NCBI RefSeq assembly: GCF_019195395.1 | Contig: NZ_CP078067.1 | Coordinates: forward strand, 2,123,783-2,187,782 | Source: Kaistella faecalis | GTDB taxonomy: Bacteria > Bacteroidota > Bacteroidia > Flavobacteriales > Weeksellaceae | DNA: 64,000 nt | Direction of reading: 5' to 3' | In this document: positions 35,578-43,983 of the stretch, piece after piece | Position numbering within the stretch: position 1 is the first letter of the stretch | Layout: each line of letters begins with the position of its first letter | Position numbers and translations under genes: made by a program | The notes under the pieces: model-generated | Database searches by the model: none | Seen by the model: the letters and a program-made list of their open reading frames with translations, nothing else | What the model was told of the DNA's origin: nothing

Positions 35578-37338
35578 TTATTCGGATTTGAAAACTTCCG
35601 ACCTTTCAGAAATTCCATTGTTATTAAATGCTTCGATCTGAAAATAATAAGCGTCAGTTCTGTCGGCGCCGGTAAAGAAATATTCGTTTTTGCCGTAAAC
35701 CATAATGCTTCCGTAAAGTTTGTCAGGAGTTTTACCGAAGTAGATCATGTATCCATCGGCTTTTTCGTTTTGTTTCCACTTCATCCAGATGCTTCTGCGC
35801 TCGCCATATTTTTTAGGATCGGCTCGCAGTGGAACAAAGTTTTCAACCTTGCCCGGTTTTTCGCCACTCCCTTTTCCGAAAACTCTGAAACCGCTGAGCG
35901 CAAATTTGCCGGTAGGCATTTTTAGATTTTCCATTTTTAAGAATCTTGCTTTCGCCGGTTTTTCAAGTTCAATATAATCATGAGGAACATCGGTGGTATT
36001 TTTGCTTTTGTCGATTAGAACTTTCCAGTTTTTACCGTCATTAGAACTGTAAATTTTATACTGGTGCATTTTACCCAGGGTTTTTCCCATGAATTCTGCA
36101 TCCTGGTCTGCGTAATTGATTTGAATTGCATTAATGCTGGAAATTTCACCCAAATCGGTCTGGAACCATTCTCCTGAATTTCCGGACTTCGCCGACCAAT
36201 ATGTTTTAATGTCCTCATCAACCGCAAAATTAGCCTGATAGCCGCCTAAAGTAGAAGATGCGGCTACAGGTTTCTGATAATTCAGAAGCATCCATCCGGT
36301 GAATAAACCTTTGGTGAAATCTTTTCCCTGCGCAAATTCCGGAATATAAGTAGGGTAGTCGCCGTAAGCAGTGTTGCTGTACATTACATCGTCTTTATCA
36401 AAGCCGGCAGGCCAGATGCCGAGGCGTCTTTCGAAGTTGTTTTTAGTGGAAATAAATATGGTCGAAACGTGCCAGTAATTTCCATAATTATCCTGAAAAG
36501 TTGCACCATGGCCTGCGCCTCTCGCAAAGCCGCCCGGTTTATACGAGAACGGATTGTGTTGCTGGTATTCGTAGCCTTCCAAAGGATTTTTAGAAACGTA
36601 AACTCCGTCTGCATATCCGCTGAATTCTGTTGCAGGTGCTCCATACTGCATATAGTATTTGTCTTTATATTTCGTAACCCATGCGCCTTCAACAAAAGGC
36701 TGGAGAAAGACATTGTCGTTGTACTCTCCGAATCTTTCCCAACCATGATCTTCAGGTTTTAAACGCAGGATTGGTTTTACATAACCTTCCGACTGTAGGT
36801 TTTTTACTTTTACTTCAGTTCCCAAAAGCGGCCATTCGTTGCTTGATCCCCAATAAAGATAAAGTTTGTTTTTGTCTTCATCGTAGTGAAATGCAGGATC
36901 CCAGGCACCAACTTTTAGGGTGTCAACCGCAATTTCCCATTCATCTTTTGTAGGATTTGTAGATTTCCAGATCGGAAAATCTGATTCCCAGGTTGAGCCG
37001 TATACATAAAGCGTGTCTTTCATAACCCAGGCTGCGGGTGCGTTAAGATCGTGAATGTATTTATCATCGCGCAGGAATTTCCGGGAGACGAATTTCCAGT
37101 TCAGCATATCGTCGCTGTGCCAGTACCCTTCCTGATTGGTGGAGAAAAGGAAAAGTTTTTTTTGAAAATTTACAATTACGGGATCGGCAGTAGCACGGTG
37201 TTTTCCCTGTTTCGAAAAAACTTCGAAAGGCGTGTAACCGTAGTCGATATTGATGGGATTGCAATATGTTTTTTGCTGGGCAAAACTGAAATTCATCAGA
37301 AATAAAAGAGAGACGAATAATTGAAAAGAAGATTTCAT
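35578..37338 (-). CDS. Secreted glycoside hydrolase (GH43-like) with discoidin and Fn3 domains
   Basis: Secreted enzyme of 586 residues. Signal peptide 1-21 (ends FAQQ). The five-bladed propeller domain (about 25-340) has Asp52 (ATADPVIV), Asp147 (GAWDPAF) and Glu217 (FVEGAW), which fit the GH43 base, modulator and acid. An F5/8 type C (discoidin) domain spans about 355-475 (DEDIKTYWSAKSGNSGEWFQ-type strand, in part), then a fibronectin type III-like domain (about 490-580, GYMIYFGKTPDKLYG). No T9SS tail is seen. Likely acts on arabinan, xylan or a related glycan; a GH117-like specificity cannot be excluded. It stands alone, not in a PUL. Confidence 0.82.
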   Translation of the reverse strand: MKSSFQLFVSLLFLMNFSFAQQKTYCNPINIDYGYTPFEVFSKQGKHRATADPVIVNFQKKLFLFSTNQEGYWHSDDMLNWKFVSRKFLRDDKYIHDLNAPAAWVMKDTLYVYGSTWESDFPIWKSTNPTKDEWEIAVDTLKVGAWDPAFHYDEDKNKLYLYWGSSNEWPLLGTEVKVKNLQSEGYVKPILRLKPEDHGWERFGEYNDNVFLQPFVEGAWVTKYKDKYYMQYGAPATEFSGYADGVYVSKNPLEGYEYQQHNPFSYKPGGFARGAGHGATFQDNYGNYWHVSTIFISTKNNFERRLGIWPAGFDKDDVMYSNTAYGDYPTYIPEFAQGKDFTKGLFTGWMLLNYQKPVAASSTLGGYQANFAVDEDIKTYWSAKSGNSGEWFQTDLGEISSINAIQINYADQDAEFMGKTLGKMHQYKIYSSNDGKNWKVLIDKSKNTTDVPHDYIELEKPAKARFLKMENLKMPTGKFALSGFRVFGKGSGEKPGKVENFVPLRADPKKYGERRSIWMKWKQNEKADGYMIYFGKTPDKLYGSIMVYGKNEYFFTGADRTDAYYFQIEAFNNNGISERSEVFKSE

Positions 37339-37396
37339 GGAAGATTTTTTAGGACCAGTTTCAAAGTTAAGTATTAAACTTAAGAAAAACCAGCCA

Positions 37397-37425
37397 TAAA
37401 AAAATCCGCACTCGAAAGCACGGAC
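37397..37425 (-). terminator. Terminator of the gene at 37457
   Basis: Minus-strand stem GTCCGTGCT/AGTGCGGAT (three wobble pairs) with a TTCG loop, then seven T residues. A TTCG tetraloop adds stability. Confidence 0.78.
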
Positions 37426-37456
37426 TTATTATAAATGAAAGAATAAAATTTCTTAG

Positions 37457-37900
37457 TTATGCCTTCACTTCAGCATTAATTCCCTGGGGAATATTACTTG
37501 AAGAAAGTGAAATTTCAGGTATTGCATAAATGTGAGATTTGGCGCGAAGTGCTACAATTCTTTTGATATAATCCAGATCCTTGGCTTCTTCAAGGGTCAT
37601 GTCCTGAAATTCATAAATCTTAACCACGTCGTTTTGCTCAAATGATTTTTTAACGTTAGTGAGTTCTTCGTCGCTGTTTACCACAACGCTGGTGATGAGT
37701 TTATCATTTTCCTTAACCTTCTTCGGCGCCTGAAGACCTAAAAGTCTTTTCCAGAAGTTCTGTTTTTGTTCAGCACTGCTGTTTTTGTTGGTTTTGTAGA
37801 TAATGTAGTCCTCATTTCTAATTCCGGATTTTTCCAAACCTGCCGAAACCTGTTTTGCATTTTCCTGGCTTTCAAATAGGCCAACTACTGTACAATTCAT
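37457..37900 (-). CDS. Protein with a general-stress (YflT-like) fold, function unknown
   Basis: Cytoplasmic protein of 147 residues. The first strand-helix MNCTVVGLFESQENAKQVSAG with the later VVNSDEELTNVKKSFE resembles the 'heat induced stress protein YflT/GSP17M' domain; this is by pattern only. A Lys-rich linker (QAPKKVKEND) is in the middle. The C-terminal 30 residues (IPEISLSSSNIPQGINAEVKA) are polar and probably disordered. Single gene with its own terminator and a 199-base AT-rich upstream region. No function is claimed. Confidence 0.7.
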   Translation of the reverse strand: MNCTVVGLFESQENAKQVSAGLEKSGIRNEDYIIYKTNKNSSAEQKQNFWKRLLGLQAPKKVKENDKLITSVVVNSDEELTNVKKSFEQNDVVKIYEFQDMTLEEAKDLDYIKRIVALRAKSHIYAIPEISLSSSNIPQGINAEVKA

Positions 37901-38099
37901 CTTGATGTTTTTATGTTGTTAAATTCTCTGCAAATATACATTCAAATTATTTGATAAAAGTTAAAAAATAAAAAATTAACATTTAATTGATAAAAATCAT
38001 GTATATTTTTATGAAATGCATATTTTTCTATAGTGACTGCAGAATCCAATATTTAAAGAACCGTTTTTACCTCATTCAAATATTTAATAAGTTTGCTGC

Positions 38100-38792
38100 A
38101 TGAATATCATTCTTGCCTCAACATCTACCCTTTTCGGAGGAAATTATCTTGAGTATCTTACTCAGGAAATCAAAAATCTTTTTTCGGGAATCAACGAAAT
38201 TGTCTTTATTCCGTTCGCACGGCCGGGAGGGATTTCTCACGACGATTATACAGAAAAAGTGCGGACTTTTTTTGCCTCACTGAGCATCAAAGTAAAAGGT
38301 TTGCATGAGTTTGAAAATAAAACGGAAGCGCTTAACAGTGCAAAAGGAATTTTTACCGGCGGAGGAAATACTTTTCTTTTAGTTAAAACGCTTCATGAGG
38401 AAAATCTCATGAAGGTTGTGAAAGAAAATGTAGTAAACGGGACGCCCTACCTGGGTTGCAGCGCCGGATCTAACATTGGCGGGCTTAATATGAAAACTAC
38501 GAATGATATGCCGATTGTTTACCCACCGAGTTTTGAATGTATGGGATTGGTGCCTTTCAATATTAATCCGCATTATCTTGATCCCAATCCTGACCTGAAG
38601 CATAATGGTGAAACGCGCGAAACCAGAATCATGGAGTTTTTAACTCAAAATGATACAAAAGTTGTCGGACTTCGGGAAGGAAACTGGATCCGGAAAGTCG
38701 GTAATCAGATTACTGTAGAAGGTAAAGAATTAACACGGATTTTCGAGAAAGATAAAGCGCCTTATGAAATTGCTCCGGGAGCTGCGCTTTAA
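38100..38792 (+). CDS. pepE: Dipeptidase E (peptidase S51)
   Basis: Cytoplasmic serine peptidase of 230 residues that cleaves N-terminal aspartyl dipeptides. The nucleophile elbow GCSAGSN has Ser121; Asp136 (TNDMP) and His158 (NPHYLDP) match the E. coli Ser120-Asp135-His157 triad shifted by one. FTGGGNTFLL (about 85-94) is the family loop. A TAAGTTTG box at 38088-38095 ends four bases before the ATG. Its stop overlaps the end of the convergent thioesterase gene. Confidence 0.93.
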   Translation: MNIILASTSTLFGGNYLEYLTQEIKNLFSGINEIVFIPFARPGGISHDDYTEKVRTFFASLSIKVKGLHEFENKTEALNSAKGIFTGGGNTFLLVKTLHEENLMKVVKENVVNGTPYLGCSAGSNIGGLNMKTTNDMPIVYPPSFECMGLVPFNINPHYLDPNPDLKHNGETRETRIMEFLTQNDTKVVGLREGNWIRKVGNQITVEGKELTRIFEKDKAPYEIAPGAAL

Positions 38793-39205
38793 GGTGCAGC
38801 TGACCAGTTTTTTTTCAGTAGACTCATCAAAAAGTCCGGGCATTTTACAACTTTATTGGTTTTTGCATCCAGAAAAAAGAGGGTTGTTTTTGCCTCGGTA
38901 ATCTTCTCTTTAGAACTGTTATAAATTTCATACTCGAATTCAATTCGGACTCCAGGGAGTTTTTTAATGTAGGTGTGAATTTCGAGAATTTCATCATAAA
39001 GCCCCGGCTTAAGATACTTAATGCTGAACTCCGAAACAGGTAACCATATGCCTTGATTTTCAATCTCATTATACGGGATTCCGAGTTCGCGAAAAAGTTC
39101 AACTCTGGCCACTTCAAGGTATTCTGCATAGTTGCCGTAATAGACATATTTCATTGGGTCTGTTTCGCCGTAACGTACTCTAATTGAGTGTGTTGTGTGT
39201 ATCAT
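38789..39205 (-). CDS. Acyl-CoA thioesterase, YbgC/4HBT type
   Basis: Cytoplasmic hotdog-fold thioesterase of 138 residues. RVRYGETDPMKYVYYGNYAEY (in part) is the 4-hydroxybenzoyl-CoA thioesterase motif with the catalytic Asp in ETDPM, and YLEVARVELFRELGI is the long helix. I place the start at ATG 39205: an earlier ATG at 39226 lies two bases from the promoter -7 box and would precede the transcript start. It converges with pepE, sharing three or four bases at the stops. Substrate unknown; YbgC proteins act with Tol-Pal in some phyla, not shown here. Confidence 0.86.
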   Translation of the reverse strand: MIHTTHSIRVRYGETDPMKYVYYGNYAEYLEVARVELFRELGIPYNEIENQGIWLPVSEFSIKYLKPGLYDEILEIHTYIKKLPGVRIEFEYEIYNSSKEKITEAKTTLFFLDAKTNKVVKCPDFLMSLLKKNWSAAP

Positions 39206-39227
39206 TTTAAGGTTTAAATCAGTCATA

Positions 39228-39258
39228 CAAATATATTTTTAAATAACCAATAGCACAA
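39228..39258 (-). promoter_or_regulatory. Promoter of the YbgC-like thioesterase
   Basis: Minus strand TTTG (39258-39255), 19-base spacer, TATATTTG (39235-39228), a full -33/-7 match. It implies a start near 39220 and so supports the downstream ATG at 39205. Confidence 0.65.
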
Positions 39259-39338
39259 AAATTTTTTTATCAAAATTTAAAATTCGATATTTGTCTTCCC
39301 ATCAAAATTAAACACTTGCAAGGAATTGCAGAACGAAA

Positions 39339-40793
39339 ATGAATGAAAACTTAACTCTTATTTGGGAAAAATGTCTACAGTTCATGAGGGATAACCTCAA
39401 TGCAGCAGAAGATAACACTGATCTCAAAAAACTCGAAAACTCTTTTGATTTACTTTTCGACAATGTGCAGCCGGTATCATTGGTTAACAATAACCTTACG
39501 CTTTTAGTACCAAGCGATTTTTACAAAGAATATATTGAGGATAATTACTTGTCCCTGCTTTCTGCCGCACTCAAGAAAAATTTAGGAAAGGGAGTTAAGC
39601 TTTGGTATTCCGTAATGGAAAACAAGCCGAGTGGTCAGGAAAAACCCATCACTCTGAATGTGAAGGGTAAGAGTATTGCTACGCCGAAAGTTCAGGAAAC
39701 ACTTCCGCCGTCATTTTCTTCAAATCTAATCAATCCTTTCGTTGTTCCGGGGATGAAAAAAGTGAACATCGATTCTAACCTGAAAGCAGATTTTTCATTT
39801 GACAATTACGTGGAAGGCGAAAGCAACAAGTTTGCTTCTACTGTAGCAAAATCTATTGCAAAAAGACCGGGCGCGACAGCCTTTAACCCGCTGTTTTTAT
39901 ATGGTGGTTACGGAGTAGGGAAAACCCACCTTGGCCATGCAGTAGGTCTGGAGGTTAAAAATGCTTATCCGGACAAAGTAGTTCTTTATTTATCGTCAGA
40001 GAAATTTATCCAGCAGTTTGTATCCGCTGCGAAAGCGCATAAACAGACAGAATTTGCGAATTTCTACCAAATGGTTGATGTGCTGATTATCGATGATATT
40101 CAGTTTTTATCAGGTAAGAAATCTACGCAGGACAGCTTCTTCCATATTTTCGATTATCTGCACCAGAATGGGAAACAGATTATCTTGACCTCAGATAAAG
40201 CGCCTGTTGATATTCTTGATATTCAGGACAGAATTGTTTCCCGTTTCAAATGGGGACTTTCTGCAGAAATTAAATCTCCGGATTTCGATACGAGAAGAAA
40301 AATCATCGTCGATAAACTAAGCCGTGACGGAATTGTTTTAACCGAAGATATGCTCGATTTCCTTGCGTCTGAAGTAAAAACCAACGTTCGGGAACTCATT
40401 GGTGTGATCAATTCAGTAATCGCATATTCTACGATTTATAAATCTGAACTGAGCCTTGAACTTTTAAAGGAAACCATCAATAAAATTGCAGCCAACCAGA
40501 AAAAGGTCATCAATATTCCTTATATTCAGGATGTGGTTTGCGAATATTTCGGAATCCAGAGAGAGCAGCTTTTATCGAAAACCAGAAAAAGAGAAATTGC
40601 TTTGCCGAGACAGTTGGCAATGTATTTCGCGAAGGAATTTACCAACGCCACTTTCACCAAAATTGGTGAGGAAATGGGCGGAAAAGACCACTCAACCGTG
40701 ATGTATGCATGCGATACAATTAAAGACGTTTCCAAAATTGATAAGGAACTGAAAAAGTACGTAAAAGAACTTACCGAAAAAATTAAACAGTAG
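39339..40793 (+). CDS. dnaA: Chromosomal replication initiator DnaA
   Basis: Cytoplasmic AAA+ initiator of 484 residues. N-terminal domain I (1-90), a linker, the AAA+ core with Walker A GGYGVGKT (189-196), Walker B VLIIDDIQFL (about 248-257) and a sensor region with DRIVSRFKWGL; then domain IV (about 390-484) with the DnaA-box binding signature GGKDHSTVMYA. No clear TTATCCACA-type DnaA boxes are seen in the 133 bases upstream, so the origin is probably not directly adjacent. A terminator follows, then the phosphatase gene. Confidence 0.97.
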   Translation: MNENLTLIWEKCLQFMRDNLNAAEDNTDLKKLENSFDLLFDNVQPVSLVNNNLTLLVPSDFYKEYIEDNYLSLLSAALKKNLGKGVKLWYSVMENKPSGQEKPITLNVKGKSIATPKVQETLPPSFSSNLINPFVVPGMKKVNIDSNLKADFSFDNYVEGESNKFASTVAKSIAKRPGATAFNPLFLYGGYGVGKTHLGHAVGLEVKNAYPDKVVLYLSSEKFIQQFVSAAKAHKQTEFANFYQMVDVLIIDDIQFLSGKKSTQDSFFHIFDYLHQNGKQIILTSDKAPVDILDIQDRIVSRFKWGLSAEIKSPDFDTRRKIIVDKLSRDGIVLTEDMLDFLASEVKTNVRELIGVINSVIAYSTIYKSELSLELLKETINKIAANQKKVINIPYIQDVVCEYFGIQREQLLSKTRKREIALPRQLAMYFAKEFTNATFTKIGEEMGGKDHSTVMYACDTIKDVSKIDKELKKYVKELTEKIKQ

Positions 40794-40817
40794 ATTTGCC
40801 ATATATTAGATTAGAAG

Positions 40818-40847
40818 AGAAGGGGTTTTTTGAATTCCTTCTTTTTT
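40818..40847 (+). terminator. Likely terminator of dnaA
   Basis: AGAAGG (40818-40823) pairs with CCTTCT (40837-40842) across a 13-base loop and is followed by six T residues. The stem is short. Confidence 0.5.
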
Positions 40848-40877
40848 ATTCTAATTTTAGAACTTCAAATAAAAGAA

Positions 40878-41339
40878 ATGAAAATTCTTGTTGTATGCCT
40901 CGGAAATATCTGCAGAAGTCCGCTTGCTGAAGGCATTTTAAAATCAAAACTTCCCGAAAATTTCTCCGTTGATTCTGCCGGAACGATTTCTCTGCATGAA
41001 GGCGAACATCCTGATAAACGTGCAGTTGAGACTGCTGAAAGTCATGGGATTTCAATTGGTAAACAAAAGTCCAGACCGATTACAAAAAAAGATTTCGAAG
41101 CGTTCGATAAAATTTACTGCATGGATCTGAGTGTTTACGAAGATGTAATTTCGATGGCGAAGAATGAAGAACAGCGCACTAAAGTTGCTCTGTTTTTGGA
41201 AGAAGCAGAAATCCCTGAGAACAACTACGAAGTTTTTGATCCGTACTGGAGCGGTCTTGATGGTTTTGAAAAGGTTTATCAACTGCTGGATCAGGCTTCA
41301 GAAAATATTAAAACAAAACTCCTTAATCATCAAATTTAA
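40878..41339 (+). CDS. Low-molecular-weight protein tyrosine phosphatase
   Basis: Cytoplasmic phosphatase of 153 residues. The P-loop CLGNICRS (Cys7 to Arg13) directly follows the start MKILVV, and the general acid is Asp121 in DPYWSG. The start ATG 40878 places the P-loop strand at residue 1-7 as in the family; an in-frame extension upstream overlaps the dnaA terminator and is rejected. The methyltransferase gene begins 8 bases after its stop, so both share a transcript. Substrates may be tyrosine kinases of polysaccharide export, but none are nearby. Confidence 0.93.
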   Translation: MKILVVCLGNICRSPLAEGILKSKLPENFSVDSAGTISLHEGEHPDKRAVETAESHGISIGKQKSRPITKKDFEAFDKIYCMDLSVYEDVISMAKNEEQRTKVALFLEEAEIPENNYEVFDPYWSGLDGFEKVYQLLDQASENIKTKLLNHQI

Positions 41340-41347
41340 ATCTAAAA

Positions 41348-42046
41348 ATGCTGTTTCTAATTCCTGCTTATCTTTCTGAAAATTCACCGATAGATTATTT
41401 CGCGCCTGCGATTAAAGAATATATTCTGAAGACCGATTATTTCTTTGTGGAAAACGAAAAAACCGCCAGAAAAGTCATCAAATTCTTTGCGCCTGAAAAA
41501 AAACAGGCTGATCTGAAACTCTTTCTGCTTGATAAATATTCTGAAAGAAAAGATTTACAGGAAGCTCAGATGCTCATGAAAAATGGTCAGGATTTCGGTT
41601 TGCTGTCGGAAGCCGGACTTCCGTGTATCGCAGATCCCGGAAATCTTATGGTGAAATGGTGTCACGAAAACAATATTAAAGTAATTCCGGTAAACGGACC
41701 GTCATCCATTATTCTGGCTTTAATTTCAAGCGGCTTTAATGGTCAGGAATTTACGTTTCACGGATACTTGCCCATTGATAAAGCCGAGAAAAAAGCAAGA
41801 ATTCAGTTTTTAGAAAATCAGGTTCAAAAAACCGGGTATTCACAGATTTTCATGGAAACTCCGTACCGCAACAATCAGCTTTTTGAAGATCTGTGTAAAT
41901 TCCTCGCACCGAATACCAGGCTTTGTATCGCTGCCAATATCAATGATCCAAATGAGGAATTTATCAAAACTCTAAGCATCAAAGAATGGCAGAAAAACAA
42001 GCCCGAACTTCATAAAATACCGGCAGTTTTTGTGCTTGGAAAATAG
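41348..42046 (+). CDS. RsmI-like tetrapyrrole-methylase-fold SAM methyltransferase
   Basis: Cytoplasmic methyltransferase of 232 residues related to RsmI (16S rRNA 2'-O-methyl C1402). Motifs present: FFVENEKTARKVIKFF, GLLSEAGLPCIADPG (about 83-97) and VNGPSSIILALISSG. The usual first-strand GNLxD motif and the C-terminal extension of RsmI are absent (it starts IPAYLSENSP), so it is a distinct subfamily known mostly from Bacteroidota. Whether it methylates rRNA is not certain. It is in an operon with the phosphatase gene. Confidence 0.83.
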   Translation: MLFLIPAYLSENSPIDYFAPAIKEYILKTDYFFVENEKTARKVIKFFAPEKKQADLKLFLLDKYSERKDLQEAQMLMKNGQDFGLLSEAGLPCIADPGNLMVKWCHENNIKVIPVNGPSSIILALISSGFNGQEFTFHGYLPIDKAEKKARIQFLENQVQKTGYSQIFMETPYRNNQLFEDLCKFLAPNTRLCIAANINDPNEEFIKTLSIKEWQKNKPELHKIPAVFVLGK

Positions 42047-42108
42047 TTTAACTTCCTTTAACAGCGACTTTGCATCATTATTGAATCTGAATGATAAAAT
42101 AAATTATT

Positions 42109-42486
42109 ATGTCAGATAAAAAGTTAGCAGGCCTTTGGCTTGATCAGAACAAAGCAGTCGTAGTTAAAAATCACGATGCGCAGAATGCCTTTAAATTTTT
42201 CCTGTGTTCACCTGTGAAAGCGGTTATACAGCACGGAAATTCAAGTGAGAATGCCGGTAATAACGCCGAACAGACGAATAAGGCAAAATACTTTAAGGAG
42301 ATTGCCCATCTGTTAACCAATTCCGAAGAAGTTTATGTTACCGGACCGGGACAGATTCAGGAAGAGCTGAAGAGTTTTCTTCACGAAAGCGCACAGTTTA
42401 AAAACCTGAAAATCACTTTAGATACGGCGCAGCAAATGAGCGACGAACAGGTTCTGGAAACAGTGAAGAAACATTTCGGAGAATAA
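42109..42486 (+). CDS. Hypothetical protein, possibly eRF1/Dom34-like fold
   Basis: Cytoplasmic protein of 125 residues. KKLAGLWLDQNKAVVVKN opens with a strand pair, and the second half VYVTGPGQIQEELKSFLHES plus TLDTAQQMSDEQVLETVKKH resembles the C-terminal domain of eRF1/Dom34-like and 'host attachment' proteins. The likeness rests on pattern memory and is weak. It is 62 bases after the methyltransferase gene and ends in a shared terminator. Function unknown. Confidence 0.7.
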   Translation: MSDKKLAGLWLDQNKAVVVKNHDAQNAFKFFLCSPVKAVIQHGNSSENAGNNAEQTNKAKYFKEIAHLLTNSEEVYVTGPGQIQEELKSFLHESAQFKNLKITLDTAQQMSDEQVLETVKKHFGE

Positions 42487-42502
42487 CCCGAAAATTTGCA
42501 CT

Positions 42503-42536
42503 AAAAAAGCGGTCAGAAATAGACCGCTTTTTTTTA
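42503..42536. terminator. Bidirectional terminator at 42.5 kb
   Basis: Stem AAAAAAGCGGTC/GACCGCTTTTTT with a 7-base loop lies between the convergent genes with stops at 42486 and 42534. The A and T runs serve both strands; the lipocalin stop codon lies in the T run. Confidence 0.88.
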
Positions 42537-42938
42537 TTTTTTATAATGGTAAGAATATCCGTCGGCGGTGTGATCGCCCAGATAAAGGTTTGAGGCATCA
42601 ATTCCATCCACAAAAACGTCAGGATAATTCGAGAAATCTATAAACAGTTTCTCACTATGTTCCGTTGGTGTAACTTCTTTGCTAATGCTATAGGTGCCTT
42701 CGCTCACTGTTGCGTCATTTTCTTTAACGGTGTAAGTATAGTTGTCTGTAAAAGTTATGGTACGCTGTATTCCGGTGCTTGCGGGCGTATCATTGATGTT
42801 GCCGGTTCCGCCCGTTGTCGCTGCCCAGTTCCAGGTTCCTATAAACTGTTCGTTAGACAGTTCATCTTCCCTCGTTCCGCAGGCTACAAATACAGTGACG
42901 GCTATTAAAGAAAGTAAAAAGATGTTTAATTTTTTCAT
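42534..42938 (-). CDS. Lipocalin-like lipoprotein
   Basis: Lipoprotein of 134 residues. The lipobox FVAC puts the lipidated cysteine at residue 20, followed by GTREDELSNEQ, an acidic stretch that may be a surface-export signal. The mature domain FIGTWNWAATTGGTG, TITFTDNYTYTVKENDATVSEG and YSISKE matches the lipocalin-like (DUF4923/lipocalin_4-like) pattern. A TAATTTTG box lies at 42963-42956 on the minus strand. Ligand unknown. Confidence 0.78.
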   Translation of the reverse strand: MKKLNIFLLSLIAVTVFVACGTREDELSNEQFIGTWNWAATTGGTGNINDTPASTGIQRTITFTDNYTYTVKENDATVSEGTYSISKEVTPTEHSEKLFIDFSNYPDVFVDGIDASNLYLGDHTADGYSYHYKK

Positions 42939-42989
42939 GGAGTTCGTTTAAAGAACAAAATTACGATTTTTTATACCTGATTAAAATGT

Positions 42990-43865
42990 TCAGTCTTTAT
43001 TATTTGGATGAGAAGAATCATTAAAAGTAGATTTTTTTCGGCCACGCCATTTTCGGTATACCATGATGATAAAAGGCGCAAGAATGAAGAAAGGCCAAAG
43101 TGAAATAAGACCCAGTACGAAACTTACAAAAATATTCCAGCCCTGTGCTACCGAATCCGTAAAGCGGCTTCCAAAACCGATCTTTGATGTCACTGAACTT
43201 CGTGGTTTTTCCTTGCTGAGGCTGAGGCGAAGCGTGCTGTAGTTGACGCGGTCGTCGATAAACCTGAGTCTGCCTTCAGCAACATCGATTTCGTCTTCAA
43301 GTTTGCGGATGTTTTCCTGGATTTCGAGCATGTCTTTTGTGGTAGCGGCATTCTTCAGGAGGTTGCGGTATTTTTCAAGATAAATCCTTTTGTTTTCCAG
43401 TTTTATCGCAACGTCGGTGTATTCTTCGGTGACGTCTTCAGAAGAAATGTTTTTGTATTCAACCGCGCCGATTCCGTCGGCAAAAGAGGAGATCAGCTGA
43501 TCGAAATTCTCATGAGGAACCCGAATTACAAGATTTAAATCCTCAGAGGTTTCAGTATTACTGAAAGTTTCGCTTTGGGTGTAGGCATTTTGTTTTTTAA
43601 GGATTCCGTCAACCTTTGATTTTGCTTCATTTATATTGGCAACAGCAAGTCCCATCTCGCCGTTTTTAATAATCTTTTTCGCAATACTGTCATTTTTGGC
43701 CGGAACTGTATCAGACTTAACGGAAACCGATTTTGAATTTCCGGGAGCATCTTCCGGAATCACTTCCATGAGAGAAGCGTTAACTTCAGTTTTCACCGCG
43801 AAAGGTTCATTTTTCGAACAGCTGATGAGGGTTAAGAGCAAGAAAAAGAAGATTAGTGTTTTCAT
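42990..43865 (-). CDS. DUF4349 lipoprotein
   Basis: Protein of 291 residues with lipobox LISC (Cys16). The middle contains the DUF4349 region (IIKNGEMGLAVANINEAKSK, in part) with a long coiled coil (about 165-205, KLENKRIYLEKYRNLLKNAA) and NYSTLRLSLSKE. A membrane helix lies near the C-terminus (about 245-270, IFVSFVLGLISLWPFFILAP) followed by a basic tail RKWRGRKKS. So it is anchored at both ends. Function of the family is unknown. Confidence 0.85.
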   Translation of the reverse strand: MKTLIFFFLLLTLISCSKNEPFAVKTEVNASLMEVIPEDAPGNSKSVSVKSDTVPAKNDSIAKKIIKNGEMGLAVANINEAKSKVDGILKKQNAYTQSETFSNTETSEDLNLVIRVPHENFDQLISSFADGIGAVEYKNISSEDVTEEYTDVAIKLENKRIYLEKYRNLLKNAATTKDMLEIQENIRKLEDEIDVAEGRLRFIDDRVNYSTLRLSLSKEKPRSSVTSKIGFGSRFTDSVAQGWNIFVSFVLGLISLWPFFILAPFIIMVYRKWRGRKKSTFNDSSHPNNKD

Positions 43866-43931
43866 TTGTGACAGGAATTGAATTTATATTTATAAATGTA
43901 TAAAATTTTATGTTGCTGAATTGGTTTTACT

Positions 43932-43959
43932 AAAAAAGACGCACTTTTCTGTGCGTCTT
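43932..43959 (-). terminator. Terminator of metG
   Basis: Minus-strand stem AAGACGCAC/GTGCGTCTT with a 6-base loop, then six T residues, 24 bases after the metG stop at 43984. Confidence 0.88.
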
Positions 43960-43983
43960 AAATTTTTCTAAAAAAGATTTGTT

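Noticed and set aside
39206-39338. Replication origin upstream of dnaA
   Set aside because: No group of TTATCCACA-like boxes was found in the region; in this phylum oriC is often not beside dnaA.
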